Source: Aquila chrysaetos chrysaetos
Taxonomy: Eukaryota; Chordata; Aves; Accipitriformes; Accipitridae
Direction: 5' to 3'
DNA: 64,000 bases
Assembly: GCF_900496995.4 (NCBI RefSeq)
Contig: NC_044004.1
Location: forward strand, 48,824,224-48,888,223
Shown: positions 48,017-61,803 of the stretch, in pieces
Layout: the number at the start of each line of letters is the position of its first letter
Numbering within the stretch: the stretch's first letter is position 1
The notes under the pieces: model-generated
What the model was told of the DNA's origin: nothing
Database searches by the model: none
The model's input: only the letters and a program-made list of their open reading frames with translations
Translations under genes and position numbers: made by a program

Positions 48017-48660
48017 CTAGTCACAAGCTTTATGGGCTTCAATGTGTGTGTAGGTAGCTTGGAGAAACTTGTTCTGCAGTGCATTAAAGACAGTTTGAGC
48101 AATCCCTGCTCCACATTCAGTGTAAAATGGTAAGTAATACGAACACTGTTGTAGTGAAGAGTGGGGCGCTCTGTCCAGCTGATTATCCAAATCCCGCTGC
48201 GGATGTCAACAGTATGGAGGCACAGGTATCAGCGAGCAAAACACTTGGGGAAGAATATCTCATAGCTCACTTGGCACAGGTGCTACCTGTAAGAGCCTGT
48301 GTATGTATTGTATCGGACCAATATCCCATCTAGCCCCATATCCTTTTTCTCATCGACGCTAAAAGTGTGCACCCTGGATGAGTGTAAGAACAGGCCAACG
48401 TACATGAATCTTTCCCTCATGGATTCTTGGTATTCAACCATTTTCAGCTCAGGGAAATCCCAAGCAAGATAGAGTTTCGATGTATTTGTAACCTCCAATG
48501 GATTTTTTTCTGAGAAACGTACTCTACCCCTCAGCTTTTCCCAGGTATCACCAGCCACAGTGTACTGTGGCAAGGGCTGTGCCGATCAGCTATCCGCCCC
48601 ATGAGGAATTGCCCCTTTGCTTTGAACCTGGAGACAGAGAGAATGATCTTTCCCGACCAC
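48017..48660 (-). pseudogene. Coding-like relic of unknown origin in DCHS2 intron 1
   Basis: This stretch has more CpG than the surrounding intron. On the minus strand it carries protein-like frames in pieces. One is a 96-codon frame at 48283-48573 containing GDTWEKLRGRVRFSEKNP and RERFMYVGLFLHSSRVHTFS; another is about 62 codons at 48017-48205 containing ECGAGIAQTVFNALQNKFLQ. The pieces are separated by stops and frame changes. Their composition, with mixed charged and aromatic residues, is unlike the Ser/Leu/Cys-rich chance frames elsewhere in the intron. I do not recognise the family. The plus strand is also partly open (48127-48333 and 48498-48752), so strand is uncertain. A degraded retrocopy, an exapted insertion, an old viral fragment or chance all remain possible. 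Confidence 0.25.
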
Positions 48661-49216
48661 TCATGACTTCACACACCTGTTATATCACCTCTCCATCTCA
48701 TTTCCAGTACTCATTTGTGTTAGCTGAAAAAAAAAAATTAGCATTTGGCTAGCAGCTACTCTTGAAAGCTGAATGCTGAAATGTGCCACCGGGGAAAATA
48801 TAAAATTAAGCCTTATTTACGAAGGTGATACAGTAGAAGAAAGTTCACATTTTATAGAATTTGATAGAAAATAGTATCCTTGATCTCAGTCTACAAAGAA
48901 AGTTTACTAATCTGTGTAAAAAGGCATTTCTTTTAGGAGGAGTAATGGATTTTTAAAGTACTACTTATAAATCACAGTTCATTCAATCAGTTCTAAGCTC
49001 TTTGAGACTCCTCTATAAGAGGCTGTACAAAATCAGGAGCTTTTTAATTTCATTGGCACTTAGGTGAAATCATTCTTCTCTGGTGAATGTTGAATTGCAA
49101 GGGATTTACGTCATGCCTGGAGAACATGTCCAGTGGTGGTGTATCTAGCATTGCAACAGAAAATGTGCAGATACTTCTCACCTTTTTGTACTGAACTGCT
49201 TTCCTATAAAAATTTG

Positions 49217-49243
49217 TATATATAATTTTATATATATATATAA
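49217..49243. repeat. TA-rich microsatellite
   Basis: Two short TA arrays are separated by ataatttta. The arrays are mutually complementary and could fold into a hairpin. Confidence 0.75.
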
Positions 49244-52200
49244 ATGTGCAGCAGATTAAACAGTTGTATCCTATCTAACACATACATGACCAAATGTAGT
49301 AACTGTCAGCATTTACAGTAACTGGTAATGCACTGTAATGCAGAAGGGATGTTTGTAAGGACCTGTGCGCTGGCCGGCTATGCTTGGATGTAAAATCTCT
49401 GCTGATTCCTCTTGATAATTACTTGGTTAGAGTTTTCAGGGTAGATGCAGGTACTATGTACCAAAGTAGGTGGATTACTGATGCAATTGTGCTGTGTATG
49501 AAGTCAATTCCTATTCCTCACACAGTCCCTTTAAATCAAGTAGTGTAAAGAAAGTTTTAACTAGGCTTTCTTTGTGTGCATAAACTTGACAGTACAACCC
49601 AAAGCCTCACTCTTCATGGTAGCATCTGACAGTTAGCAGAACATGTTTTAAGGGACGATGCTTATGTTGCAGCCCTTTTTCGTGCCTATTTCCTTGCTTC
49701 CACAAGCTTCCCATTGATACATGGGTGGCTCTAGATGGATCAAATCTATGGACTTTGAAATAGTGCTTTGTTTGCTTTGTTTAGAAGTGTGTTTTTGTTC
49801 CCTAACTGAAATTGCAGCACTAGAGACACAGCTCAAGGTTCTGTCTCTTCCTCTCCTTTGGACTAAATGAAAACAAGCATTGCATTTATGCCAGACTTTA
49901 CTAGCTCAGTTTCCTGCTGGATATGACTTAAAATAAAAATCAGGATACTGTCATGCCTATTTACTTGTGCTTAGAGGCTGCACTGCTTTAAGCGTAAAAC
50001 TGTTGCAGTACCAACGTTTGCTGTAATAAAAGCAAATGTACTAACTTCCAGCCTTGACAGATGACTCCATCTCCTGCACTGACCTTGTGTAAAGTGTTTT
50101 GGTCTCCCCTTCCCTCTCCCCATCCCCAGCTACTTCCCTCATGCAGAGAATTAGGTTGTCATGCTTATGTCTGCTCCACTTCCACTGGCTTGTGCCTACA
50201 TCTGGTGCCGGGAAAGGGGTAACAGGAAGGGCAGTTATTTAACTAATGTCTGACTAAACATGTGCAAGACAAACAACTTGTGTATGCCCTGTTTTTTTTT
50301 TTTTAACAGTTATAAACACACACATATGGTTTAATGCAGTGTCCAAGGACTGGATGTGTCTTACCGGTCAGAGAAACTGCTGGAGACGACTGCACTCAGC
50401 CTCTGGTACATTACCTTCTACATGACCTTTGGTTTTCAAATGTGTAAAACCCCAATAAATACAGTTTTATACTACACATGCAGTTTTCCCTGCTATGTTT
50501 TGTAGTTGCTTTGAATTCTGAACTCATGGCCAGACATACCAGAGTAATGATTTACCAAAGCCTTTTCTCCCAAGTGTCCCTCTGTGGTGTGGCTGCCTTG
50601 ATAACAGACCTATGGTTTGTAGGCAACTATGTTTTCTCATAGACTGTTACCAGTCACAGATACATTGATATCTTTATCTCTGCTTCAGTACACAAATGGG
50701 GTTACATATTAAACATTCTCCCTAGATATATAGGCACTTAATTATTTTTACTTGGGCATGCCTAATTAATCTTTTGATAGGCTATTGCCTTGGACATTTA
50801 TCCAGTTTGATTATGTAAGAAATGTCCGACATTTTTATTAATTAGGTAATTTATAGATACATATCAGTTTGGTACTTTTATCACTATGATGCTTAATGAC
50901 ATTTCTGTAGGATTGATGTGCACTTACACAGGCATGGACTCAATAAAGCATGTCCATCGGTCTCTTCTGAAGAGATTTTCAGTTGTCTTAAGATGCGCCC
51001 AAATGGAGGAGAATAAGCTCTTTCAGACAAGGATTGTCCCTTTGTTAATGCTTATGCTGTCCATTGTACCGTAAGTGCATGCTGTATAGATAGGTTTTTT
51101 TGGTGTACTATTAGAAAATATGTTAATCTCAAGAATGTGCCAACACAGAATTTAAACCTTAAAATTTGCATTTATGTTTGGGGGAAGGGGAGCAGTAACC
51201 TGAATGTACCAACTCACTGCTTGCTCAGTTTTCAACAGGCTGGTTCCTGTTTTGAGTGTTTTGTGTGCTGTACTGTTACTCTTGCTCATGAAGACATTGA
51301 ATAGAATTTGATTTTACAGCATTTTGAGAAATCAAATCACTGAAAGCACTTCAGATTTCTTGGGGCATGCTGTGCTTACACTTGTAGTTACTCTAGTGCG
51401 GTTCTGTGGTAGCTTTTTAGCACTGTTATTACCAAGGGTCAGTCGGTGTTTAGAGCCCTGTCAGGATCCAGTCTCCAGCTCAGAGTGCAAAAATAGGATG
51501 GAGCAAAAATTGCTCAAGTTGAAGATTGGCTGTTTAACTCGGAGCACAAGATTCAGTAATGCTGGATTTTAAAAATGACCGAACTTGGTAATTCCTTCCT
51601 GCCTTCTGCTTTGTGTAGATCTATAAACCTGTGCAAAGTAAGTGTAAAATGCTACTATATGGTAATACTATACAACAACATTGTGCCAATTGATGTCTGC
51701 AGAAGTTGTGAGGCAGTGGGGAACTGGGAGGCTCTTTTCAAAAGAGCTTTTGTTGCACAAGCGTACAGGGAGCTTAGGAACATAAGCCGCAGTGAAATCA
51801 GCCATGACTTGTTCTTTGGGGGGTTTTCAGGTTCTCTGGATTTTGAAAATTCCAACTAATTTAATGTGTGTCTGTGGGTTTCTGAGGGGGAGAGAGCACT
51901 GTATGCATGACGCTGTAGGAGCAAAGGGGTGAAATTTGGTTTGGTGAAACTCCAGTACAAATGTGACCTGCTTTCCCAGAGCACAGAACTTCTTCTCAAT
52001 GTAACATATTTTAAAACAGTATGTGCTGCCATCACTAGTAATAGTAATTATTTTCCCCAGAAGTTTAATTTGAAAACAAAGTCACAATTCAGACAATTCT
52101 TTTTCTCTAGATTTACATTTGTATAATTTTTAAAGGATTTAAGAGAGCGTTTCATTCTGGTTTTAAAAAGAAAGAAGAAAGGCAAACCCCCATATATTTG

Positions 52201-55200
52201 GCCTCTCTTGTTTATTTGTTTGTTTGCTCCCTTTTGTTACTATTAAAGTAAAACTCCATATCCTGGAATTTGTTTCTTCTTTTCTTTTTTTAGCTGTCTT
52301 TGAAGTGAATGTCTTTAGCAATAATTTTGGCAGTGCTGCAGTCTTGTAATGATTTTGCTCTGATACCAGGCTGTTTTTGTGTTCTCTTTCCATTGAAAAA
52401 CCAAACCCCAAACCTCTTAGGTTTGTAACTTGCAGTTAAAGATGTAAGGTTTAAATTTTCATGGAACTAATCAATAATTACCTTTTTAAAAATTTCAATC
52501 TCCATTTGTGCCTGTATCTGAGGAGGGGGAAAAGACCTGATAGTTGAAACACACTTTTTGAAAGGCTGCTTTTAATTTCCAGAAATGTTTGTCTGAAGGG
52601 AGGACCCAAGCCAATATTTGGCAGTTAGACCAGAACATGTGTTATATTTCCAGAACCCTGCGGTTATGGGACACAAGTTATCCCGCAGTTTCTAAAACTC
52701 TGTTGTTGAAATGCCATGTTGAAAAACATTTATGTTTCCTGGGAGATTTTTGATGTCTATTGTATCTTATTGGAGGCCACTTAAAGCATACTTTCTGAGA
52801 CTTTGATTTTATGCTATGGCATTATTCTTACTAATTGATCATAATGGAAACCATGTTTTAGGCCTACGAGCGTGCACTAAATTGTGGTTATTTTTCCTAG
52901 AAAGTGTGGATGAAAGTCAGAAACATTTCCGGAGATGATCAGGTGCAAATCTCAGTACCTGCCATCCCCAGTGGCTCCCAGTGACTACACCTCCCCTTGC
53001 CCACCCCCGTATTTCTGGGAAGTGGAGCAGAACTGCTGCGCCTTCTGAAATGCATGGGCAGGCAGGTGTTTTCATCAAGTCTCTGGCTCTAGCCGGACAC
53101 CTGGACCTCTCTGCCACATCATCTGTACTCACTAGTTTCCAAATGGGAACTGACAAGTTGTTCGCACAGGAATGCTAGTACTTAACTGGTAATACCTCAC
53201 CTAAATCAGTTTGCATTTGTCTTTTTTTAGGCTGGATCACTTTGACTCATAGTCATCCATGTATTTTTTTTCTCCTCCTCAGTTTCCAATGAATAAATTC
53301 CCAGCTTACAGCAAAAAATATTAGTTTTTTGGTATGCAATTTCATATTTTATCATTCTGTATTTGTTACTTCAGTCTTCTAGTTCTTCTGTATAAAGATC
53401 CTCTTGATCTTCTACATTGACAGTGCTTTCTAGTTTCAGGAACTGGTGAATGTTATTGAAGTGCTTATGTTCTGTTTTTTTTCTGGTTAATGAATAGACT
53501 TAACAAGCTGGTTATCAATACAACTAACCTATTTGTTACTTCCTTTTCTCAAGACATCTTGTTTTAATTTCTTCTTTACATAGTTTCTTACCATATGATT
53601 CTTTGACTAAGAGCTGTGTTATCGGTACTAAATAAAATGTAAAGAAATGTGATTTCCATTGGTTGCCTTATTAAATCCAGATGAACTTACTTGTGTGTCT
53701 AGAAAAATCCATTATTGAAAGGATACTGAGGTACTTGGCAAAATGTTTTATTATATTCTTTTCTATCTTCTCATTATTCTTTGAAATTTGTTCTAAAATT
53801 TGTGTCTGTTTAGGTCAGGCTGATAGGATTGTAGTACCCACATTCAGTTGTTCTCCTTTTCTAAATGTAGTCTCTTCATTTGATATTTTCAAGAGAGATG
53901 GTTGCGTCAAGATCTAGAATGGTTGTGGCTGCAAGCTTGTAGTTTTATTTGTCAGTTCTTTAGTAGTTCTAGATTGGGTCCTCCCACTTTGAATGCTGTT
54001 TGGATTTTAACTTTAAGATGCATAACTTCCATTCCTGTATTCTCACTCTAGTTATGATGGCCATGATCATTGCTGATGGCAGAAGTGAGGAAGGTACTCC
54101 TTCACCTCTAGCACAATGGCCAGTTTTAACAGCGTGCTATCTTCTCATCTTAGCACACCCATTTCTGCTTATTCTCTTCTGTCCATGAATACATATATAT
54201 TTTTATCATGATTGACTGAAGTTCCAGACTTCTCTCATATCCAAACTGCTTTTTTTGTCCTTGTTAACTGTTTATTTTTAACATTATGTATTTATCACTT
54301 AAAAACTTGGAGATGCAGACTGACTGTTGTTTATTCTTCCATTTAATTTAAACTTAAGTTATAATTACATGGTCTGAAGTATTCATGTCCAATGGCTTTA
54401 TTATTTTCATTGATTTGTGAGTCTCTGGGAAGTTAAAACTCATAAAGAAATGATTCCTGGTGATACTCTTTCTCCAAGAGCATTATAATTCTCTCTGTAT
54501 ATCTTCAAGTCTAACCCTGGGGCCAAGGAAGCCTATAGCAGATACTCAGCTTTATTCTATGTGATGCTGGGGAAAAAAATCCACTAAACAACATATCCTC
54601 TGAGCATTAGCACAACACTTTACAGCTGTTAAAATCTCATCTTCTTGCTCTGAGGACTAACCATCTATGTTTCTCTTGGCTCATAGACTTGCACATGAAT
54701 TCATTCTGTTGGTTTTTTTGGGTTTTTTTAGTAACATACAGGTTAACTGGGGTTGCTAGTAGAGTTCCTCCTCTGGTGGGAGATTTCACTGGCTGATGTG
54801 TTAGGGATTTATTTTGTTAGGCCATTCATTCTTTAAGCCCCTGGAATCTGAACCTCTGTGGGGTCTCTAAGCACCTTCTGGAGATACCATAAATCTTTCA
54901 AGTGACTGTTGGGCTTCAGCCCAGCTCCTCTTGGCTTCTGCATCTTCCGGCTTTTCTTCATAACAAAGCTTTTTGCACATTTTGTTCTCACGTGAATCTT
55001 ACTTGTCTCCAGTTAAATAATAACACATCTTCTTTATTCTCTCTGAAAATTACTGAGATTGCCCCCTATGTAGGCTCTTCTTTCAAGTCTTCTTAAGCTT
55101 GTGTTATATCTGCTCTTAGTGAATTTTTCTTGCTTGGGTGTTCTCTGCTCTCTCCATTTCCTCCTTGTGGACAAGCAGGAGAAAACTAATTTCTCACTTT

Positions 55201-58200
55201 AATCAAACTCACCTAGTGAAACAGTTGTTATTGTTAATGGCCAGACATTCTGTCTGTTTGGGGTGGTATGGTTGGAAATGGTGTGTATGAGAGTTACGAT
55301 GAAAAAACAATATTTATAAAACAATTACTAAATGTCAGACAACGTTCATGAGTCATTTACAGGGAAGATTCCTGGGCTGTCACAGTGAGTATGGATATTC
55401 TCACTGTACAGTACTAAAACTGCTTTTCTTGGGTGGAATTATTAATGAAGCCTTCAGAGAGCCTCAAGAGGCAGACAGTCATCTGTCATATTCCTCATCC
55501 TACTTTTAAAAGTGCTATAGAAAATTCGGGAGTTCTGAATATTAAGAATATCTGTAATCCCTTTTAGAATTAATACTTACTGAATTAAATAAGATGCATC
55601 CTTAAAAAGCAAGAAATAGGAACTCTGACTAGGGAGGATAAACGTCTCAGTCCTAGCATTAAATACACTGGTCTCCAGACTGATCTACAGGAACACTCCT
55701 CTAGCTGTAAGACAGGAACTGACCAGTTGCAGCAGCATCTTTTGGAGAGTCACAGTTACAGGCACTTCATGTGCTCAATATGTTCTGGTCATTTAAAACA
55801 CAATAATGTAAGAGTGTAGGTACATGAGGCTTCTGTTTGATACAAATTTCCATTATGTAACAAACTATGATCTAAAAACAAATTCTGCAGTGAGTGGGTG
55901 GGGAAAAGGAGGGTAAGGCATTTCAGGGAAGAGATTTCCTCTAAAGTAGTAAGTATTTCTGTTGCAAACGATAGAAGTGGACATACTGATAAAGTGATAG
56001 GCAGGCTGGCTTATTTTCATTTCTTGCTGTAAAAAGGTCCAGTTCCAGAGCTAGATGTTAAGCTGATAGCCCCATTTAATACCATATACATCTAGAACAC
56101 TTTCTTCTCTTCAGATATCTGCGTGCCTTTTGCCAAGCATGCAGTAATCTGTCCATTCAAGATTCTTGTCATATTCTTTTGCAAAAATAAAGTGGTAGTG
56201 TTACTTCTCCTTTAAAAGATAATGAAAATGGGATTCAGTCAGATACAGAAGTGTAAGTTGAGCTCTAGTTACTTGGATATTCTTGTTTAAAATGTGAACT
56301 TCAAGAACACTTTTTTTGCATATAACTCCTCTAGAATTATTCAGCTTGCTGGAATAGCACACGTCCTCCTCATATGTGCAGTCATTGTAGACCTTCTTTC
56401 AAACTGTAGTGTAGTACACAGATTTAGACATTGGGAACATCATGTGTATTTGTGACAATTCCAGGAGGATTTTATATCTTCAGAGAGTTAGTAGGCTGTA
56501 GGCATATTAATCTCTTCTAGCTGCAGCATCAATAATATGGATAATCTTTATGTGATAAATTGCCCAAAAACTTAAAATACAAACATTAATTCGGTAGAGC
56601 CATCTTTAATTTGTTCTTTCAATCTATGTGTTTTGGGGTAATTTATCAATTTTCAGTAACTCCAGCCCCATCAGTCAGAAGTTCTTTTAGGTGAATTTTT
56701 TGGCTCATCAATATGGTTTTGACATTTAGACCAGCAGCACAGAATAAGCAGTAGCAGGATTAGGCTGTTATTGATATCTTCTCTGGTTCACATCCCCAGA
56801 GCCATGGCTTCTGTTAGCTCTTTTATCATACTTATTCTGGTTCAGTGCTTCAGATCTTACCCTGCCTTGTCTGAGCTGAGAAATTAATACAGGCTTTCAG
56901 TTAGAATGAACCTGAAATTTATTTTACTGCTTTTTCTATTTCAAATTAAATGTGAAATTAACAAGGTGTTGCAGGCTCAATGAAACATTGACATTCTTTG
57001 GAAATAAAGCAAAATTTTTAGATCCTTCAAGGAAAGCAAAGAAATTAATAAAGTAAACGTTCTCTCTTTTTTTCTGATAGCTCAGTTGTTTTTCACTCAT
57101 ACAGGGACTGAGGCAGAAATCAAGCTCCCTTTTCCCACTTTCTGGAAGGCAGAGTGTGATATCTGTAAGTGAAGGCTTTTCCTGATCCTTAAAACCAGAC
57201 ACAATTCAGACTATATTTTCCACATTCACAGCTGTAGACTTGTGATTGGAAAACTTGAAGGTGTTCTTAATCATTGTGATACTATTCTGGTGAGACACTG
57301 TAGCACGCCAGGACATTTTCCCAGGGAACTGATGATAAGAAAACCAGAACATAGCATTCATCTTGCAGAAATAAGACCTAAGAAAGGACAGTTGAAAGAG
57401 AAAGAAAAGTCCTAGACAGAAAAGCAAGGTTCTCTTCCATAAAGGAGAGGTTACTGTGAAATTTCAGTTTTCTTTCTTTGTACTCCCATCCTGTCACTCC
57501 TGTTGGTTTATTTCCCCCAGAGGCCTCTTTAATACTGAAAGCCTGACTTAATTATCTTGAATTAATTAGTTCAATATAAAGCAGAGGACACTGAATATCA
57601 GTGGTTGACTTGGGAGGGATCTCCAGTGAAGTTGCAGAAATGGCATAAAAATATGAAAGTCTTCAGGAATGCTTCTGCAGGAGCACTTGCTGGGAATGGT
57701 AACGAGTTACTTGGGAGCCTGATTGCTTTGTTCAGGTGTGAACAATCTTAAAGGGGACAGCCTCAGCTGGATTCACTGTAGTGGGATGTAACACTAAAGG
57801 CAGTTAATTGCCTCATAGATTTAATTTCTGCAGGAGAGATTATTAATATATTCGTATGCATTCCCTAGAAATTTCACTTGTTCAGCATTTAATGTGCCCT
57901 TTGTCTTCGCTTGCTACTCAGTGGAGTATTGTATCACTGACCCCTGTGTTATGCGTTAGTCTTTCTTTGATTAGTATGTGTTGTGAGCAGGAAGAATGGA
58001 TTACTGGAAGCTTAAACCTGTGTATTGCAAATAAAACCTCAGTAAGTTTAGATAGCATCCTGAGTGTCTGTTATCACAAAGCTTTGCATTTTGGTAGTTG
58101 TTTGTGGGAAAAGTCTTTAGTAATTTCAGGTATTTCTAAGTCTCACAGACTGTATTTTCCTTTGACAAGGATCATATTTTAGTGAACTCTGCTTAACTAG

Positions 58201-61200
58201 AGTTCATGCTGTTGTTCCCTTGAGATTAGAAATGCATGGGTTTAAGAAGTTAGCAGTAGATGTCTTTGTTGTCTTTTTGTCTTTAGCCATTTTGATAGTA
58301 TCTGAAAGGTATTCTTAAGATACTGAGATGTGGTAAGTGCATGCCCAATTTAAAATCCCCAGGTTAAGGCTATAGAGATCATTAGGACAATGTGTTACAG
58401 TTAGCCTGCTACCACGTGGAAGTAGTCAAGTATTCTGCCATTCACAAGCCTTATTATTTGATTGAAAAGTCCCCTTTACCTATAAATGTCAGGTTGTGGT
58501 GACCCTACACAGTGAAAGTTAGGGGTTTTTTTAAATCTTAGTAGAGGTGGTACCTAGAAAACTTCTACAAGTCCAGCAGATATTTGGAACAGATCTTTTA
58601 GTGAATTTTAGACATCTATATTTTCCATAGAAATTGTGCAAAAAGATAGACTGATTTTTCTCTATGACACTGATATTTGTAATAAAGGGAATTAAAAATA
58701 ATAATTAGTTACCTTTCCCACTCCTACCTATCTCAGGGTCCAGCTCTGACCCATATCTAGCCTCCCATAAAGCTTTTGGCCTCTAAACCCAGCAATACAG
58801 AACATGGAGTGTGCCCAGGTTACCGAGGCTTTTCTGCAGTCGTGCTTTCAGGTAAGCCAGTGTTACTGAGCAGTGAGCAGGTTGATTGGTAGTGCTTAAA
58901 TTGGAATGGGAGGGTTCTTTGCTCCCAGTCCTCTACACAAACTACAAAAGCTAATCTGTTTGTTTCTGTATTTTTAATATTTTACTAAGGTGTATAGTAT
59001 TTCTACACTTTACCATGTGACTAGTTCATTTTTCTTACTTGATTTGCAACTGAAGCTGTTTCAGCTTCTTACATCTGTCTTGTACATTCTGTCTGGACAG
59101 AGATTTTCCTCCCAAAGTCACTCATACAAAATGCATGTATTGCTGCACTGTGCTTTATCCCATGAAAAGTGTTGTAAGCAATAGCATAGTAAACTGACAG
59201 ATATATGAGCTGTGAAGACTGATTTTGATAGAATAATGTTTCCAAGTGTATGAAGAGACTTTAGTTACGTGGGGTTTCTTTCTAATTGTTCATGTTAAAC
59301 TTTTGCATTATAATATTCATCAGCTCAATAGAATTATGTTAGAATTTTTCATGGCACAAGCCAGGATGGTGACTTGTTCTGTGTGCTGCTAAAAAACTTG
59401 CTCATATGAAGAACGTGCTTTTAATAATACAGATGGCAGTAGACTATTGACGAAGCTTTTATGTTTGTCAGCAACATTTGCATTTTCATGCTTTAACAAT
59501 CAAGAACACTTAGTAACATCAACGTGACAAATGTGGAACATTTAGTCCTGTCATGATTTGGTGTGTGGCAGGGTTTCTCTTTTTCTAATTAAGTCAACCA
59601 AAGACCCTTTTTTGTTTTTTCTTGTCTTTCTGCGGTGTGGTTGGTAAGTCTTAAACACTCTTACTCAAGATAGTGGTCAGTCTGTTTCATTCCTGCAGAG
59701 AATTGCTGACATGTATCGGCAAACTTTTCCAATTGTCAAAGCTTAATCTGTTAGCCATCATAGTTCTCTGGTTCTGTCAATGTTATATTTTTATATCAAA
59801 AGGTACATTTTTTTCTCCTGTATTCCTGGCCGTGATGATTCTTTACTTCTAGTTCAGTAATTGTGGAGTTTAGTATATAGTCCTATTTCTGAATTCCTTG
59901 CCCACTCAAGTTGAAAGCTTCAATTGGTAAAAATGAGGTGAAAATAAGCACTCAGGGATGGTTTCTTGGCCATTTGTTCCTCTTCCTGCTGTTGTTCTTC
60001 ATTTTCCCTTTTAGTACTGTCTGACTTGAAAAGAGAGCAAGTGTCTTCTGTCAAAGCTGTTGATTACCGTAATTGGGCAATGCTGTCCAAAGTTTCAGAG
60101 TAAAAGAAAAATCTCTCTTCCAGTCCAGTCCTGTCTTAAGTTTTGAAATGGCTGGTACCCAGGACTTTACCAAGATATTTAAGTACCTGTAATTATATAG
60201 TCATCTAGCCTGTAAGTATAAAGAGGAAGATGAGTTTTAATTTTATCACTATCAGTTCTCTGATGTCTGTTATAATACTACTATTCCTCTTTATTTAGAT
60301 CTAGCCTTGGATAGTGTATTTGTATAGCAATTTAAGTTATCTCATTGACTACAGTGGTACCAGCCATGAAGAACAGCAAAATTCAACGTGCTTGGCTCTG
60401 CCATTTAGATGTCCATTTGTTTCTGGAACTTGACAGCACTATTTTCCATAGTAGAATAGTATAAATTCCTTATAATTGTGAGTAACCTTTCTAAGGTTTT
60501 CTACTTTATCATTTTTGCTATTGTGAATTTTTCTCTACATTTCTGTGATACTGTGAAGAGAGTTACTTTGAACAAACTGTGATTCATTGCAGCCTGTCTT
60601 TGGATGCATCTGTATATGAAGAGCAGCTTGATTTCACTGTCTGAGTCTGAGGATGTTTAACATAAGAATCAAAGCTTGAATTCTTTGATAGTGGTATTTC
60701 AGCAGGAATTGAAAAACTTTGTGAGATTATTTTAGTTGACAGTAACTGTCAAATTTCCAGGTGTCTTTATTGCAGAAAAATTCCACCCCAGCTATGTAGA
60801 TTGCCTATGTATCTCACAGATACAGTACATGAACAACTGTCCTAAAACAATTTTAAAGCCATACATTTTATACCTTCAGAATGACCGTGGGCAGTATTTT
60901 ATTACAGAATGAAATCTGCTTTTTTCCGGAGCTGAGCAGCTGTAGTGTGTCCAACTGCCTTCATCTGAGGAGCTCCAGAACCAACAGGTCAGGTCCTATT
61001 GTGAAAAAGAAACCAACTGCCCACTTTTCTTTGTAAAACAGGATACTGACTCCTCACTGTGAAATCAGGGCTCAAAGGAGAATGAGAAATTTAACAGCTG
61101 CTTTTAGTTTCTCTTGAGAAGGCTCACATGCTTCCACAAGGCTTGTGTTCATTGTCCTTATGCAGCAAGAAACCTGACTGCTTGAAAATACTCTCATTCC

Positions 61201-61230
61201 TTCCACTTGCCTGGATATTATTCTCTGTGC

Positions 61231-61235
61231 CTGGG
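61231..61235. repeat. Target-site duplication CTGGG (left copy)
   Basis: It is identical to the five bases directly after the LTR at 61799-61803. This marks the exact integration site and shows that neither edge has been lost. Confidence 0.85.
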
Positions 61236-61798
61236 TGTCATTGTTTAACCTGGCAGGCAGCTAAACACCCCACAGTCGTTCGCTCACTTCCTGCCCCCCA
61301 CAGTGGGATGGGGAAGAGAATGGGGGAAAAAAAGTAAAATTCGTGGGTTGAGATAAAGTCAGTTTAGTAGGACAGAAAATGAAGGGAAAATAATAATATT
61401 AATAAAAGAATTGGAATATACAAAACAAGTGATGCACAAGGCAGTCGCTCACCACCTGCTGACCGATGCCCAGTTAGTTCCCGAGCAGCGGCCCCTGGCC
61501 AGCTTTGCCCCTAGTTTATATACTGAGCATGATGTCATATGGTATGAAATATTCCTTTGGCCAGTTTGGGTCAGCTGTCCTGGCTGTGTCTCCTCCCAGC
61601 TTCCTGCGCCCCCCCCCAGCCTCCTCACTGGCAGGGCAGTATGAGAAGCTGAAAAGTGCTTGACTTAGTGTAAACACTGCTTAGCAACAACTGAAACATC
61701 AGTGTGTTATCAACATTAGTCTCATCCTAAATCCAAAACACAGCACTATGCCAGCTACTGGGAAGAAAATTAACTCTGTCCCAGCCAAAACCAGGACA
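61236..61798 (-). mobile_element. Solo LTR of an avian endogenous retrovirus (ERVL-like), minus orientation
   Basis: A 563-bp unit has TG...CA ends (TGTCATTG... and ...CCAGGACA on the + strand) and is flanked by a perfect 5-bp duplication, CTGGG at 61231-61235 and 61799-61803. Read on the minus strand it starts tgtcctggttttggctggga, which I remember as the start of a very common LTR in neoavian genomes. A minus-strand TATATAAA lies at 61515-61522, mid-element, fitting a U3 promoter in that orientation. No retroviral internal region or second LTR lies in the window, so it is a solo LTR left by recombination. A 5-bp duplication fits ERVL-type integration. The family name is from memory and unverified. 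Confidence 0.88.
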
Positions 61799-61803
61799 CT
61801 GGG
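61799..61803. repeat. Target-site duplication CTGGG (right copy)
   Basis: The right partner of the duplication at 61231-61235. Confidence 0.85.

Larger units (their letters stand above)
48661..61235 (+). other. DCHS2 intron 1, middle part; no exon seen
   Basis: AT-rich intron with an A11 run at about 48727-48737 and a TA-rich tract at 49217-49243. No cadherin exon, RNA gene or recognisable transposon was found by eye. The longest frames (82-108 codons) show no domain. Confidence 0.65.
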
